64,000 nt of DNA from Perilla frutescens (taxonomy: Eukaryota > Streptophyta > Magnoliopsida > Lamiales > Lamiaceae), in NCBI GenBank assembly GCA_026008535.1, contig BRKX01000004.1, forward strand, positions 33,732,501-33,796,500, given 5' to 3'. The notes below the pieces were generated by a model. It was not told the DNA's origin. It worked only from the letters and a program-made list of their open reading frames with translations, and did not search any database. The position numbers were made by a program, and so were the translations under genes. Shown piece after piece: positions 32,503 through 45,300 of this stretch. The number at the start of each line of letters is the position of its first letter. Positions within the stretch are counted from its first letter, which is position 1.

Positions 32503-35344
32503 GTAATACAAGGTCATCTGAGCCTTGTACCAAAAAGAACTCCACTCTCAGCACTTCTCCCTTCCACACCAGCTCAACCTGCACATTTAAAAACAAACAT
32601 GCAGGGCTGAGTACAAGGGTACTCAGTGAACACATTGCCAAAAATATTTCTGAACTGAAACTCATTTTCTTGTCATGCATCTGAGTAAACGCACAGGGGT
32701 TTTATCTAAAAGGCCCTATGTTTTACTAAATCATTTTATGTCATTGAGCGCTCTTTTCTGTTGTATGATCATCCATATCCCACTGAAAGTCGAGGAATAG
32801 CTCCGCTCAGCCTTTTCCACAAACGTCGGGGAATAGCTCCGCTCAGCCTTTTCCCTCGAACGCTTAACATAACTAAATGCCGAAGAATAGCTCCGCTCAG
32901 CCTTTTCCACGCACATTTAGCATCGTCGATGTCTTAGTCAGGAATAGCTCCGCTCAGCCTTTCCCTCTTCCTAATATCACCGACCTTAAGTGTACACTAA
33001 CCTCGATTAACACGCTAAGTTAGCATGAGGCCCGATCGATTTAAGAGTTAGAAAGCCCCTTGCGAGCTAACTAAATACAGATAAGGATATCATACAAAAT
33101 AAAATATTTTATGCATGACCATAACTTATTTGCATCAGAAATAAATAACTATTGGTGAGTAAAAACTCAAATCATTATTTGGACTAAGAGTCCGTTGAAA
33201 AGAAAGCCCACCTTTCACCGAGATTTTAACACTTGAACTGCAGCAAAAGTTCCTCCTCGCACTTTATCTTGCACTGGACAGCTCATCTTCATAGATTTAA
33301 CATAAAACTGAGTACGTTGAACCAAAAACGTTGTTTGGACTCAACATGAAATTGAAGGCCTATTAGGGTCTAGTATCCGTTCTAAAATTCTCTTAGCTTA
33401 AGGGCTAATCTCAACCCTAACTATTAAACATCTTAAGGCATACATCATCATCATTTAAGGTATCAAAAATACCTTAACATAATCACAAATAGATTCTAGG
33501 AACAAAGTCATCACGAAGTTCGTTGACTAAACAATGTTCCGCACAACGTCTATCTTTGAAAAATTCTCTGATTTGAATCACTAAGGTGTAGGGATTGTGC
33601 CATCCACCAATGGAAAGCCACGGGAGTCTAGTTTACGGCTAAATTTACGGTCACTCAAGATGATAATCAACGAAAAAGTTATGATCATTTTACTAAAAGG
33701 TGGCAGAATTGCCAGAATTTCCGAAAATAACTCGTGACCCGACTTTGAAGATTTTTCACGATCGATTCAGGAAGAGTTACGGACTGAGATATATACCATT
33801 AGAAAGCCACGGAAGTCTAGAATTTTTAAAAATTTATAGTGGCTTAAGATGATAACAAATGAAACGGATATACCCGTTTTACCAAAAGGTGGCAGAACTG
33901 CCATGATTTCATGAAAACCGAAACATGACCCCACTTCGTCGATTTCTCACAAATTCCACAGAATGAATTAGGGAATGAGACCTATACCATTGGAAAGCCT
34001 CTTAAGTCTCGTTTTTGGAAAAATTTACGGTGTCTCAATCGGATGTAAAACGAGGGAGTTATGCTCGTTTAACCGAAGGGTGGCAAGTCTGCCGAAAACG
34101 AAGTGCGCGGGCGCGCGACCTGTGCGCGCTCGCGCGCGTCCCCGCGGTCGCGCGGAACTGAGGCCGAGAGTCGTATAAACGATGACAGACGCCATGATAC
34201 TCGATATACACATCTAGAAACTCATTTCTACCAACTAACATGCTATCAATCATGCATTGAAACATCAAACCTCATCCCAACATGCTTAAACATTAATCAA
34301 CATGCTATCTCAAGTTTTTGCAACACAATATATACATATTTCTCACAAAAAACTGAAACATGTGTCAAACAAATTTCTAGTTTTCGAAATACCTTTGAAA
34401 CACAATGGAAAAGCTTGAAGGAGCTGGAACAAGCTCTGCAACTTCACTCTCTTTCTCTCTTCCTTCAAAAAAAAAATGAAAATGGATATGGATGTTTCTT
34501 GTTGCTCTCTTTTTCTTTCTCTCTCTCTCAAACTTTTAAGCAGGAAGAATGAAGAAGAAAGGAAGAACGAGATGGAGATGGAAATGAAGAAGAAAGGAAA
34601 GGCAGCTGCTATTCTTGATCTCTCTCTCTCGATTCTTTTTGAAGAAAGAATGAAGAAGAGAAATGTTTTGATTGATATAAAAAAAAACGTGGGGGGGTGT
34701 GGGGAGAGGTGAGGGGAATGGCATGGGTGATAAGACTTGAGGCATGGCCTCCCACTCATGGGATTTGACCAAAAAAATACCCGATTCAAATACCGGTTAT
34801 TCGGTTATCGTGATATTTTCTGTCTCCGAAAAAATCCCGAACTTACCCGAGCTTGATGAAATAAATCACTTATTTTAAAACAATAATTTATTTGAAATTA
34901 CTTGGTTTTAAAATACCACTTCAAAATACTGATTTTAAATTTCTCGACCACTAAAACATCCGAACTAGAGAATATCTAATTCTCTCAGATTTTAAATTCA
35001 CCCTGTTTAAATTATCTGAATTTAAACACTAATGACTGGAGAATATCTGATTCTCCATTCCTAAAAATATTTATCGGAATATCTAATTCACGATAAATAC
35101 ACACCGCAAATTTAAAAGAATAGGAATTGAATTTATCCGAAATTACAATTCCGGCTTTCCGTAACTAAAAAGAGGATTAAACCCAAACTGAAATAATTAA
35201 TTCACCTATGGGAATTAATTGATCTTGAATTCCATGAAACTTAACGGATACTTTCGACCCTAATCTGACCAGAAATTACTATACTAAATAGTAATTTCAA
35301 CGATTAACTTAAATTAAGCAGTAATTATTTTACGGGGTATTACA
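32175..35344 (-). repeat. Gypsy-2 LTR2 (5' LTR, promoter copy)
   Basis: It runs TGTCACGACCCC...GGTATTACA. In sense direction it has a TATATCAA box near 34675, a GA/CT-rich leader (34400-34640) and a donor-like AAAGGTATTTCG at 34393/34392. Beyond these lie the CpG block (34104-34165), three 185-bp repeats, four GAATAGCTCCGCTCAGCC motifs, an (AAT)13 tract and the CTGAGTAC/GTACTCAG inverted repeat (32605-32625). Confidence 0.95.
34386..34399 (-). promoter_or_regulatory. Putative 5' splice site in the LTR
   Basis: Sense CAAAGGTATTTCGA. GGTATTTCGAAAAC is kept in all four Gypsy-2 LTRs of the window (20860, 23890, 34390 and 54535 regions). With the acceptor-like sites at 30688 and 29476 it would give introns of 3.7 and 4.9 kb. 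Inferred from sequence only. Confidence 0.4.
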
Positions 35345-35349
35345 ACCTT

Positions 35350-36555
35350 AAATGATATCTATGTATGTCTTTAGATCGTTAAGAACTAGGGTCGAGATTA
35401 ACCTTTAAGTAAGAGAAAATTTAGAACGGATACTAGACCCTAATAGGCCTTCAATTTCATGTTGAGTCCAAACAACGTTCTTTGGTTCAACGTAGTCGGT
35501 TTATGTTAAGTCTATGAAGGCGAGCTGTCCAGTGTAAGATAAATTACGATGAGGAACTTTTGCTGCAGTTCAAGTGTTAAAACCTCGGTGAAAGGTGGGC
35601 CTTTTTTTTTGCAAGCGGACTCTTAGTCCAAATAATTATTTGAGTTTTTACACACCCACAATTACTAATTTTGATGCAAATAAATTATTGTCATGCATAA
35701 AATGTTTTATTTTGTATGATATCCTATCTATATTTAGTTAGCTCGCAATGGGCTTTCTAACTCTTAAATCGATCGGGCCTCGTGCTAACTTAGCGTGTTA
35801 ACTGAGGTCAGTGTACACATAAGTTCGGTGATATTAGGAAGAGAGAAAGGCTGAGCGGAGCTATTCCTGACTAAGACACCGTCAAAGTTAAGCGTCCGTG
35901 GAAAAAGCTTAGCGGAGCTATTCCTCGGCGGTCTTGGAAAAGGTTGAGCGGAGCTATTCCTCGACTTTTAGTTCGGATATGGATGATCATACAACAGAAA
36001 AGAGCGCTCAAAGACAGAAAGTAATTTAGTAAAACATGGGGCCTTTTTAGATAAAACCCCTGTGTGTTTACTCAGATGCATGATAAGAAAATGAGTTTTC
36101 AGTTCAGAAATATTTTTGGCAATATATTCACTGAGTACCCTTGTACTTAGCCCAGCATGTTTGTTTTTAAATGTGCAGGTTGAGCTGGTGTGGAAAGGAG
36201 AAATGCTGAGAGTGGAGTTCTTTTTAGTACAAGGCTCAGATGACCTTATATTATTATTATTGTCTTTCTTTTGCTTCCGCAACTCAGTTATATCACAAGT
36301 CCAACATTTCAGCTTTTGTTCTGGATGAGTCCCATAACTTGATAATCATTTGAGTACTATTATTATTCAGTCATTTGTGAGTACTTGAAATCAGTTTGGA
36401 ATTAGAGTTCTCAGACCAAAATAATGATCTTGGAATATAATAGTTCACTTCCTTATTTAATTATTTCCGGTTCACGCCTTGATCCATCCTTCATTGGGGT
36501 CGAGTCGTGCCAGTCACACGTCGCATTAATTAGATATTAATGTGGGGTTGTGATA
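35350..36555 (+). repeat. Gypsy-2 solo LTR, plus orientation, right part
   Basis: It continues the LTR broken at 21617 (the sequence after the ACCTT duplication aligns without gap to the other LTRs). It carries reverse-oriented copies of the 18-bp motif (35850-35965) and CTGAGTAC-type sequence (36130-36155), and ends GGGGTTGTGATA, a decayed form of GGGGTCGTGACA. Confidence 0.85.
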
Positions 36556-37083
36556 TAAATAAACTTACCCAAAAGGGTCGAATTTGCTGCAGTTAAATCC
36601 TAATAAAATGGGTGAATTTTGCTGTAAAACTGGAATTCTAGTTGCAAAGCTTGGAGTAGTGTTGGGTAAGGCATCTCTTTTATGTTAAAATACAGAGATA
36701 TGAATTCATAGGATGTGGTTAACAAAGAGAAGGACAAATGTGTTTTCCTGATTTTGCTGAATAAGCAATTATACATATACGTGTACAACTATTGAAGGAA
36801 GAATGAACACTCATCCCTATGCTATTTAATCATTTTTTTAAAAATTATCCAATAAACCTTCAAAAAATATTAATAAAAATAAGACTTGTGATCATAATAA
36901 AGTTTAAGAGTAAATTTTTAAAACCTAAATATTAATTCCAAATATTTCTAATACTAGGGGCGCAATTTCGGACTCCCTCAAGTCCAACTAATCATATCTA
37001 ATATTATCAAATAAATTCAAACTGAATTTTAAAGCAATCAAATAATGTAATTAATTTAATTCAAGTAGAAGTGGGTTGTTACA
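36556..37083 (-). repeat. Gypsy-1 LTR B, right part
   Basis: It resumes LTR B and matches LTR A 13906-14433, ending GTGGGTTGTTACA. With the left part it totals about 2.48 kb, the size of LTR A. Confidence 0.9.
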
Positions 37084-37814
37084 CCACCGATTCAAAAATA
37101 ATTTTTCAAACCATCTTTGTACATTCAAAAAATAATTATCGAACGTCTACAATTATATTCAAAAAAGAATTTTTGAACAATAGATTCGAAAACAAGTTTT
37201 GAACGTCCTTAACTTGTTCGAAAATTAGTTTTTGAACTCATTGCAAAGTTTTCGAAAAGAAATGTTTGAACAAATTTTTGCTAAGTTTTCCTAACAGACT
37301 TGCGAAGGAGGTGGTGGGTTGTGGTGGTGGATGGAAGTGGGAGTAAAACAACGCTCAGTTGTTTCACTTGTTTGCCGATAGAGGGAGAGAAGAGATTGGT
37401 GGTTGTTGGGTAATGGAGGGGAAGCTGGGAGGCGGAGGAAGAGAGGAGGTTGGTGGTTGGTAGCAGTGGTAAGGAGGAGGGCGGCAGCGGCGATAATTTG
37501 GGGAATAAGAGTTTTTTTTTATAAAATCAAAATAATTTTTTAATGAACGGTGGATATGTAATATAATGTGGTGCAATGAGTAAAAAATGAAGTGCATAAA
37601 GAAGATGAAGTACAAAGAGTAATATTGGTAGTGCAAATAGTTATTCCCTAAATTATTATTTCCCCTATATAAAATTGGAAAAATAGTAGATTTAATTTTG
37701 AATTTTAATTCTCATGTCGAGGAACTGCTTCTCTGATTGGGCCATTACATGTATCTAGGGAAAAGGTGTAAATCAAATTATGCAGAAATTTGGTCCATAA
37801 ATTAATTTATCTTT
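37084..37814. other. Spacer, no gene recognised
   Basis: 37090-37290 has loose repeats with TTCGAAAA and TTTTTGAAC. 37310-37500 is G-rich on the plus strand (GGTGGT, GGAGGA) and gives a low-complexity Pro/Ser ORF on the minus strand. No domain, LTR or terminal repeat is visible. Confidence 0.5.
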
Positions 37815-40800
37815 TTATCTAATTAATTTTTTAATTTTTTTATAATGGTAAAAAAATATTAAAATCTAACGAATTTAAGTTCATATAATTAATTGCCTCC
37901 ACAAAAAAGTAGTTCATGCGTACTGATGATATGAGGAGAAAATTATTTATTTGGTATTACAGCCTGACAAATGTATTTGGCTGCGAGCCTTTACTTATTA
38001 GTTCATAACGCAATCAATATGGATGCAAAAACAAAATATAACGCAACAAAATCTATCAACAATTCCGTACTCATTGGAGAGGGAGCTAAAGTGATTACGT
38101 GGTAATGTAAACTGCAGTAATAATAGAGAAGCACTTAACGTGTCCACCATTGATATAAGAAAATTTTGTATATTAATTTGACAAAACTAAAATACATAGA
38201 TATATGTGTAAATTAGTTACGCTATATGATAAATTCAATTCATCACTTGAGTAAAGATTGAATTTGATTTTCACAAAAGGTGTTTGCACCAGTCTAGGAA
38301 ATTTTGAATGCTGTGTAATTTATTTTTTAAACAACCGCGCGTGATTGGTAAATATGACAAGATATATGTGTGAAATTTCATAATATACGGAGATTGATAT
38401 AGGCATGGTACAATTAAATTTAAGATTAATTTAGTCACGAATTAATTGAATCAGAATAAAATTAAAATGAAGTTTTTTTTAAATAGCCAATTATGACAAA
38501 TTAACCATTCTTGAACAAGGTTGCTAGGTCGAGAATTATAACCAATTATTCTTTCATTTTGAGCTTAGAATCATAATTGAACTTCGAAAATAAAATAAAA
38601 TTAAAATCCAATCAAACGTAATCTAATTAATTCGAATCGATTTTTAAATTTCGGTTAATGTATAAAAATATTGGTAACTGATCTATAATAGATTTTTACA
38701 GTTTTAAAATATCCAATCTTAATGCATGTGATGTGCCGATATTTTGATTTAGCTTGCGAGGAAATTTCCTATACAAACTTTATCATTATCCATATGTACG
38801 TGAATCATTTATACTCACTTACAAAGTAAGAAATAGAAAATAGAAAAACAAGTTTTTGCCTAACTAATAAGAAGAGAACAACAACTACTTTTAGAAGATA
38901 AATATAAAGCATATTTATAAATCGGAATGATTAGAAAAGCCACCCAAAAAATTAAGTTGTCCATTCAAATCAATGAAAAGTTCAAGTTCCAATTTTTTAA
39001 GAGTTTTTTTATTTATCTCATTCACATGTAATACTGTAACACATTACAATTCGGTACATTTTTCCTCTGAATAAATTATCGTATTTATAATTCTTTCTAC
39101 ATTAAAATGTCGCAAACTATGTGCTCGATGAAACAATGAATGAGTGCTTACGCTAGCTCTACTTGATTTCACTATGAAGCAAAATAAAAACATGTCGTAA
39201 GGAACTTTCATGAATTGTGTATTTCTTATTTGAATTAATATCATTCATACAGTATTTACTTTTATTTGATCATTCACATTCTTCAAATAATCAAAATTAA
39301 TTAATTAAACATTTGAATAATTCAGATAATCAAAATTAACTAATTAAACATATGAATAATAAGGCTAGAAAAATCTAATTTAAGAATCATATCGAATATT
39401 TAAACACCACATACTCAAATGTCAATTGACAACACACACACACATATATATATTGTCTATAATTGTCTCTTTTGGACTACTCATTGATAGTGACAAAACA
39501 AATTATGAAGCAATGAGTAAATGCTTGTTTTATATATACATATTCTCTATCAAAAAATAGTGCAAATATCGAAAATCGGAGTGCAGAATTAATTGATAGC
39601 CCATGCATATATCTAGCATCCATAAATTAATTATTTGAATGCAATATTCCGTAACATCACATGCTATTATGCCAGCTAGCGCATAATTAATTATAGGTTT
39701 ATAGGCATATATAATTCCTTGCATTTATTTCATTCGCATTTATCTCTTATATAACGTAGAGTTTGGTCAAACAAATATATCAAGTTTTCATCCATTTCAT
39801 TGCATACAGAAAGAATTCAAGCGACCGATCGAGCAAGTAATTAATTGGCAATAATTTTGCTATTATAAATTAAAATTTCCTTGTATTATTCATATAATGT
39901 ATGTTCTTGTTATAAGACACGACACAAAGAGCACACTTGAAGTAACTTTCTATTTTAGTTATATGAATTGATTACTTGAAGAATTAAATATTAAAAATCA
40001 CAATAAACTCTAATTGGGTAGAATGAATCATAAACAACAAGTGTAAAATTAAAATAAAATACAAAAAATTGAAATCGATGAAAAAATGAAGAAAAAAATT
40101 AAAAAAATATATTGTGCAAATGCAATAGATGATTTTATCGATCTCAACATAGCGGCTCAAATTTTCCATTGCATTTTTCTGTGTTTCGCTATCAAATTTA
40201 TGATTATAATAAAATTTATTATGAAATAAATTTCTGTATGTGTGAGAGATCAAGGGAGAGAGAGGGGGAGAAAGAGAGAGACCACGAAGTCAGGGAGATC
40301 GGGGAAGCTAGAGAGTTTATGCTTAGCTTATTTTTCCCTGCAGCTTCAGACAGATATCTAAAGACAGTAAATGAGCTAGAGATTTTCTCGTGGAAGCTCT
40401 TTCCTTTTCTCAACAAAAAAAAAAGGTCTTCTCATCTAACTATGGGCATAAAGGCTTTTCCTTTGCTTTCATCAAGTTGTATCTTTATTTTACAATGGAA
40501 AACAAATATCTTAAAAGAGAAGTGATTCTCTTTGATAAATAAAGGGCAATTTATGCTTTGATAAATAATTATATCATATTAATATATTGATTCTAAACGT
40601 GTTTTTCTATTAATTTTGGGTTCCACACAGGTGCTCCAACAAAGGTGGAAAAATTAAAATTGAGGTATGGATACATGCATGGGCCATCAATTGTTAGATA
40701 TTTGCACTTTTTTTTGTTTGTCCTGAATGTTTGAATTTGAATTAGATAAGAGATGTACAAGAAGCTTCAACAACTTAATTAAGCTTTTGTTTGAATATAG

Positions 40801-41375
40801 TTAACTTTGATCTTAATCATGATTAAGATCAAAGTTAACTATATTCAAACAAAAGCTTAATATGAAGTTAGACACAAATACCTTTTGTTTAACTAATTGT
40901 TCGCATTGATACAAAATCTTAATTGTTCAAGTTGATATAATGATCTTTAGCTCCAGTTACCTTTCCTTTGTTGCTTTCTAATGTTTTCAATTATTATATC
41001 TGATGCTCATACCTAAAATTAGACACATTAGGCTTGTGTTTAAATTGTAAATTGTGTTAAAGTTCTTGTATGTTTTCATAATTAGCTACTCAATATTTAA
41101 GATATAAGTGTTATTTACCTTTTTTTATTTCGAGAAATTATTTTTCTTATGATAATGATGTGTACAAATTCCTAACTACCTAGGTCAGTCTTTCACTTTC
41201 ATCACATCTTTGTAACTATTATACTTTTGTCCAACTAAATAGGTGAATTGACCATCACAATTTATTTGGCCCAATTATTTACCGGGATTTGAATGGTATA
41301 CTATTTTTTTTGACAAATTCTACTTTTCTCAACTTGACGCTTTGTATCCTTGTAAAAAAGATATGAATCGACTAT
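37815..41375. repeat. Duplicated segment, copy S1 (a-b)
   Basis: 3.5 kb that aligns at over 90% by eye to S2 (50612-59285 minus its two insertions). Its second part (b, from about 39780) also aligns to S3 (47275-48120 and 50418-50612). It contains a GA-rich leader-like stretch (40240-40310), an 84-bp perfect palindrome and no confident ORF. It keeps the uninterrupted sites for the solo LTR (39440-39460) and for the Copia element (41190-41205). Confidence 0.85.
40778..40861. repeat. 84-bp perfect palindrome
   Basis: Two 42-bp arms meet at TCATGA with no spacer; each arm contains AAGCTTTTGTTTGAATATAG. The same palindrome is at 56888-56971. In S3 (about 50530-50582) most of the second arm is gone. 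Confidence 0.95.
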
Positions 41376-41666
41376 ATAGTAGTTATGCATATATGTATAA
41401 AAGAAAGTGGTTCTATGTATAAAGAATATTCTATTCTTACAAGCTTTGACATCCTTGTGGATATTTACATGCCAACATTACATTATCATTGTTGTAGTAA
41501 ATATAATAAATTCACGTTCAAGGAATTATACGTGCCTATAGACCTATTATGTGCTAGCTAGCATGTGAATATCGCATCCATGCAAAGTATTTTTACTCCT
41601 AAAATTAAAACTGGTATGGAGATATTCTAGATGCATTGCCATCAATTGTTAGATTATTATTTTGAG

Positions 41667-41700
<34 letters not shown>

Positions 41701-42329
41701 GGGGGGGAGCATTTAGTCACTGATCCTTTGAGTGTATGAATGTTAGAATTTAAATAACAACTGATTAAGATCAAAGTTAATTATATTCAAACAAAATCTT
41801 AATATGTGCAAATTAAGTTAGGCACAAATAGCTTTTGTTTAACTAATTGTTCGTGTTGATACCAAACTTAATGAATAATACAAATACTCTTGAAAGCTTT
41901 TGTATCCTTGTAGATATATGCCAACATTGCATTATCATTATTGTAATAAATATAGTAACTTCACGTACGATATTTAATGAATAATTCAATTTTCCGACTC
42001 TTTCTCTCATTTTTTAACAAATGCCTAATTATTAAGTTATGAACCTTACAAAGAGAATCTTTAATTATTTCTATTTCAGTCTCATATTTAACATTGAAAA
42101 ATTGTTAAAACATATATGAAGCTTATGTAAATTGTGGTAGTTTATAAGTAAGTGCATATTAGAGACAAATCGCACTAAAAGATATTGGTGGGATTCAAAC
42201 TTAGTCACATATCATTTCTCAAGAATGCTTGATAATTAATTCTCTACTTTTTTTTTCTTTTATTTATTTAATAAATCTATTTGCTCTGTTTTTTAAACTA
42301 GATGATAATTATAGGAGTATTTTCCTCCT
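41376..42329. other. Spacer with diverged part of segment b
   Basis: 41440-41530 and 41895-41965 are related (ATCCTTGTRGATAT, CCAACATT). 41765-41880 matches one palindrome arm and its right flank. It contains a TA/GA microsatellite at 41666-41708. No gene. Confidence 0.6.
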
Positions 42330-45300
42330 ATTTTACAATCTAAATATACTTCGGAATTTTTATTAATTGCCATTCATTGTTTAGCATTTATAAATATAAT
42401 TGAAAGACGACACATGCTTTTCATCATTTATCCCATAGAATTCAAACAATTGTATTAATATATTGATTCTAAATAGATGAAGTTAGTTGACACGCTATTT
42501 ATTAACAAATAATAGTATTAGAGTATATATTATACTAGAAAAATCCACACACTTTCAACGTGTTTGAAATCTTGTCTAATCAATTAGGATGAAATCAAAT
42601 TTAATTTGACATAATTTTTCACATGACTTTTAATAATTACAATGTTTTCACCAAACATACACACACACATACATACACATTAAGTTTCATGTGTTGTTTT
42701 CAATTCATAATCTAAATATACTTCGGAATTTTTACAATATAAATATACTCCGGAATTTTTATTAAATGTCATTCATTGTTTAGCATTTATAAATATCATT
42801 GGAAGACAACACATGCTTTTCATCATCTACCACATAGAATTCAAACAATCATATTAATATATAGATTCTAAATAGATTAAGGTAGTTGACACGCTATTTA
42901 TTAACAAATAAACGTATTAGAGTATATATTACACTAGGAAAATGCACGCACTTTGCACGTATAGAAAAACGCACACACTTTGCACGTGTTTGAAATCTTG
43001 TCTAACCGATTAGGATGAAATCAAATTTAATTCGACATAATTTTTCACATGACTTTTAATAATTACAATTTTTTCACCAAACATATACACACACACCCAC
43101 ACATACATACACATTAAGTTTCATGTATCGTTTTCAATTTATAATCTAAATATACTCCAGATTTTTTACAATCTAAATATACTCCGGAATTTTTATTAAA
43201 CGCCATTCATTGTTTAGAATTTATAAATATCATTGAAAGACGACACATGTTTTTCATCATCTACCCCATAGAATTCAAACAATCGTATTAATATATTGAT
43301 TCTAAATAGATGAAGGTACACTATTTATTAACAAATAAATGTATTAGAGTATATATTACACTAGAAAAATGCACGCACTTTGCACGTATAGAAAAACGCA
43401 CACACTTTGCACGTGTTTGAAATTTTATCTAACCGATTAGGATGAAATCAAATTTAATTTGACATAATTTTTCATATGACTTTTAATAATTACAATTTTT
43501 CCACCAAACATACACACACACACACACACACATACATATTAAGTTTCATGTATCATTTTCAATTCATAATCTAAATATACTCTGGAATTTTACAATCTAA
43601 ATATACTCCGAAATTTTTATTAAATGCCATTCATTGTTTAGCATTTACAAATATGATTGAAAGACAACACATGCTTTTCATCATCTACCCCATAGAATTC
43701 AAACAATCGTATTAATATATAGATTCTAAATAGATGAAGGTAGTTGACACGCTATTTATTAATAAATAAACATATTAGAGTATATATTACACTAAAAAAA
43801 TGCATGCACTTTGCACGTATAGAAAAATGCACGCACTTTGCACGTGTTTAAAATCTTATCTAACTGATTAGGATGAAATCAAATTTAATTTGACATAATT
43901 TTTCACATGACTTTTAATAATTACAATTTTTTCATCAAACAAATACACATACACACACACATACATACACATGAAGTTTCATGTGTCGTTTTCAATTCAT
44001 AATCTAAATATACTCCGGAATTTTTATTAAACACCATTCATTGTTTAGCATTTATAAATATCATTGAAAGACAACACATGCTTTTCATCATCTACCCCAT
44101 AGAATTCAAACAATCATATTAATTTATTGATTCTAAATAGATGAGGGTAGTTGACACGCTATTTATTAACAAATAAACATATTAGAGTATATATTACACT
44201 ATAAAAATACACGCACTTTGCACGTATAGAAAAACGCTCACACTTTGCACATGTTTGAAATATTGTCTAACCGATTAGATGAAATCAAATTTAATTTGAC
44301 ATTAGTTTTCACATGACTTTTAATAATTACAATTTTTTCACCAATCATATACACAAACAAACACACACTTACATACACATTAAGTTTCATGTGTCGTTTT
44401 CAATTCATAATCTAAATATACTCCGGAATTTTACAATCTAAATATACTCCGGAATTTTTATTAAATGCCATTCATTGTTTAGCATTTATAAATATCATTG
44501 AAAGACAACACATGCTTTTCATCATCTACCACATAGAATTCAAACAATCGTATTAATATATAGATTCTAAATAGATGAAGGTAGTTGACATGCTATTTAT
44601 TAATAAATAAATGTATTAGAGTATATATTACACTAGAAAAATGCATGCACTTTGCACGTATGGAAAAACGCACACACTTTGCACGTGTTTGAAATCTTGT
44701 CTAACCGATTAGGATGAAATCAAAGTTAATTTGACATAATTTTTCACATGACTTTTAATAATTATAATTTTTTCACCAAACATATATATACACACACACA
44801 TACATACACATTAAGTTTCATGTGTCGTTTTAAATTCATAATGTAAATATACTCTGAAATTTTTACAATCTAAATATATTCCGAAATTTTTATTAAATGT
44901 CATTCATTGTTTAGCATTTATAAATATCATTGAAAGACAACACATGCTTTTCATCATCTACCCCATAGAATTCAAACAATCATATTAATATAGAGATTCT
45001 AAATAGATGAATGTAGTTGACACGCTATTTATTAACAAATAAAAGTATTAGAGTATATATTACACTAGAAAAAGGCACACACTTTGCACGTATAGATAAA
45101 CGCACACACTTTGCACGTGTTTGAAATCTTGTCTAACCGATTAGGATGAAATCAAATTTAGTTTGACATAATTTTTCACATGACTTTTAATAATTACAAT
45201 TTTTTCACCAAACATACCCACACACACATACAGACACACATACATATACATTAAGTTTCATGTGTCATTTTTAATTCATAATGTTTGTATCTTTCTTCAG

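Larger units (their letters stand above)
21618..35344 (-). mobile_element. Complete Gypsy-2 element (chromovirus-like, 13.7 kb)
   Basis: LTR1 21618-24842 is the 3' LTR, LTR2 32175-35344 the 5' LTR. It is flanked by the perfect 5-bp duplication ACCTT (21613-21617 and 35345-35349). Primer site, leader, ORF1, gag, protease-RT-RNase H, integrase and polypurine tract are all present. The integrase C-terminus (EEATWELEDKMKAKYPELF) resembles chromodomain-bearing Tekay/Del-type elements; the lineage is an inference. By eye the LTRs differ at about 25-30 sites in 3.1 kb plus a few indels, so insertion was recent. Two breaks in gag-pol (TAG 28347-28349; a single-base shift near 26550) probably make this copy dependent on others. 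Confidence 0.92.

Noticed and set aside
37364..37636. Minus-strand ORF with Pro/Ser-rich C-terminal half
   Set aside because: Low-complexity G-rich stretch, no family, no promoter or homologue in the window.
39044..40253. Minus-strand ORFs of 66, 64 and 89 codons shared by S1 and S2 (51863-52063, 55649-55843, 56103-56372)
   Set aside because: Shared only because the segment was recently duplicated. Differences include amino-acid changes without synonymous excess, and there is no recognisable domain.
40778..40861. Perfect palindrome as a microRNA precursor
   Set aside because: No loop, perfect pairing over all 42 bp and AT-rich; a foldback or palindromic duplication fits better.
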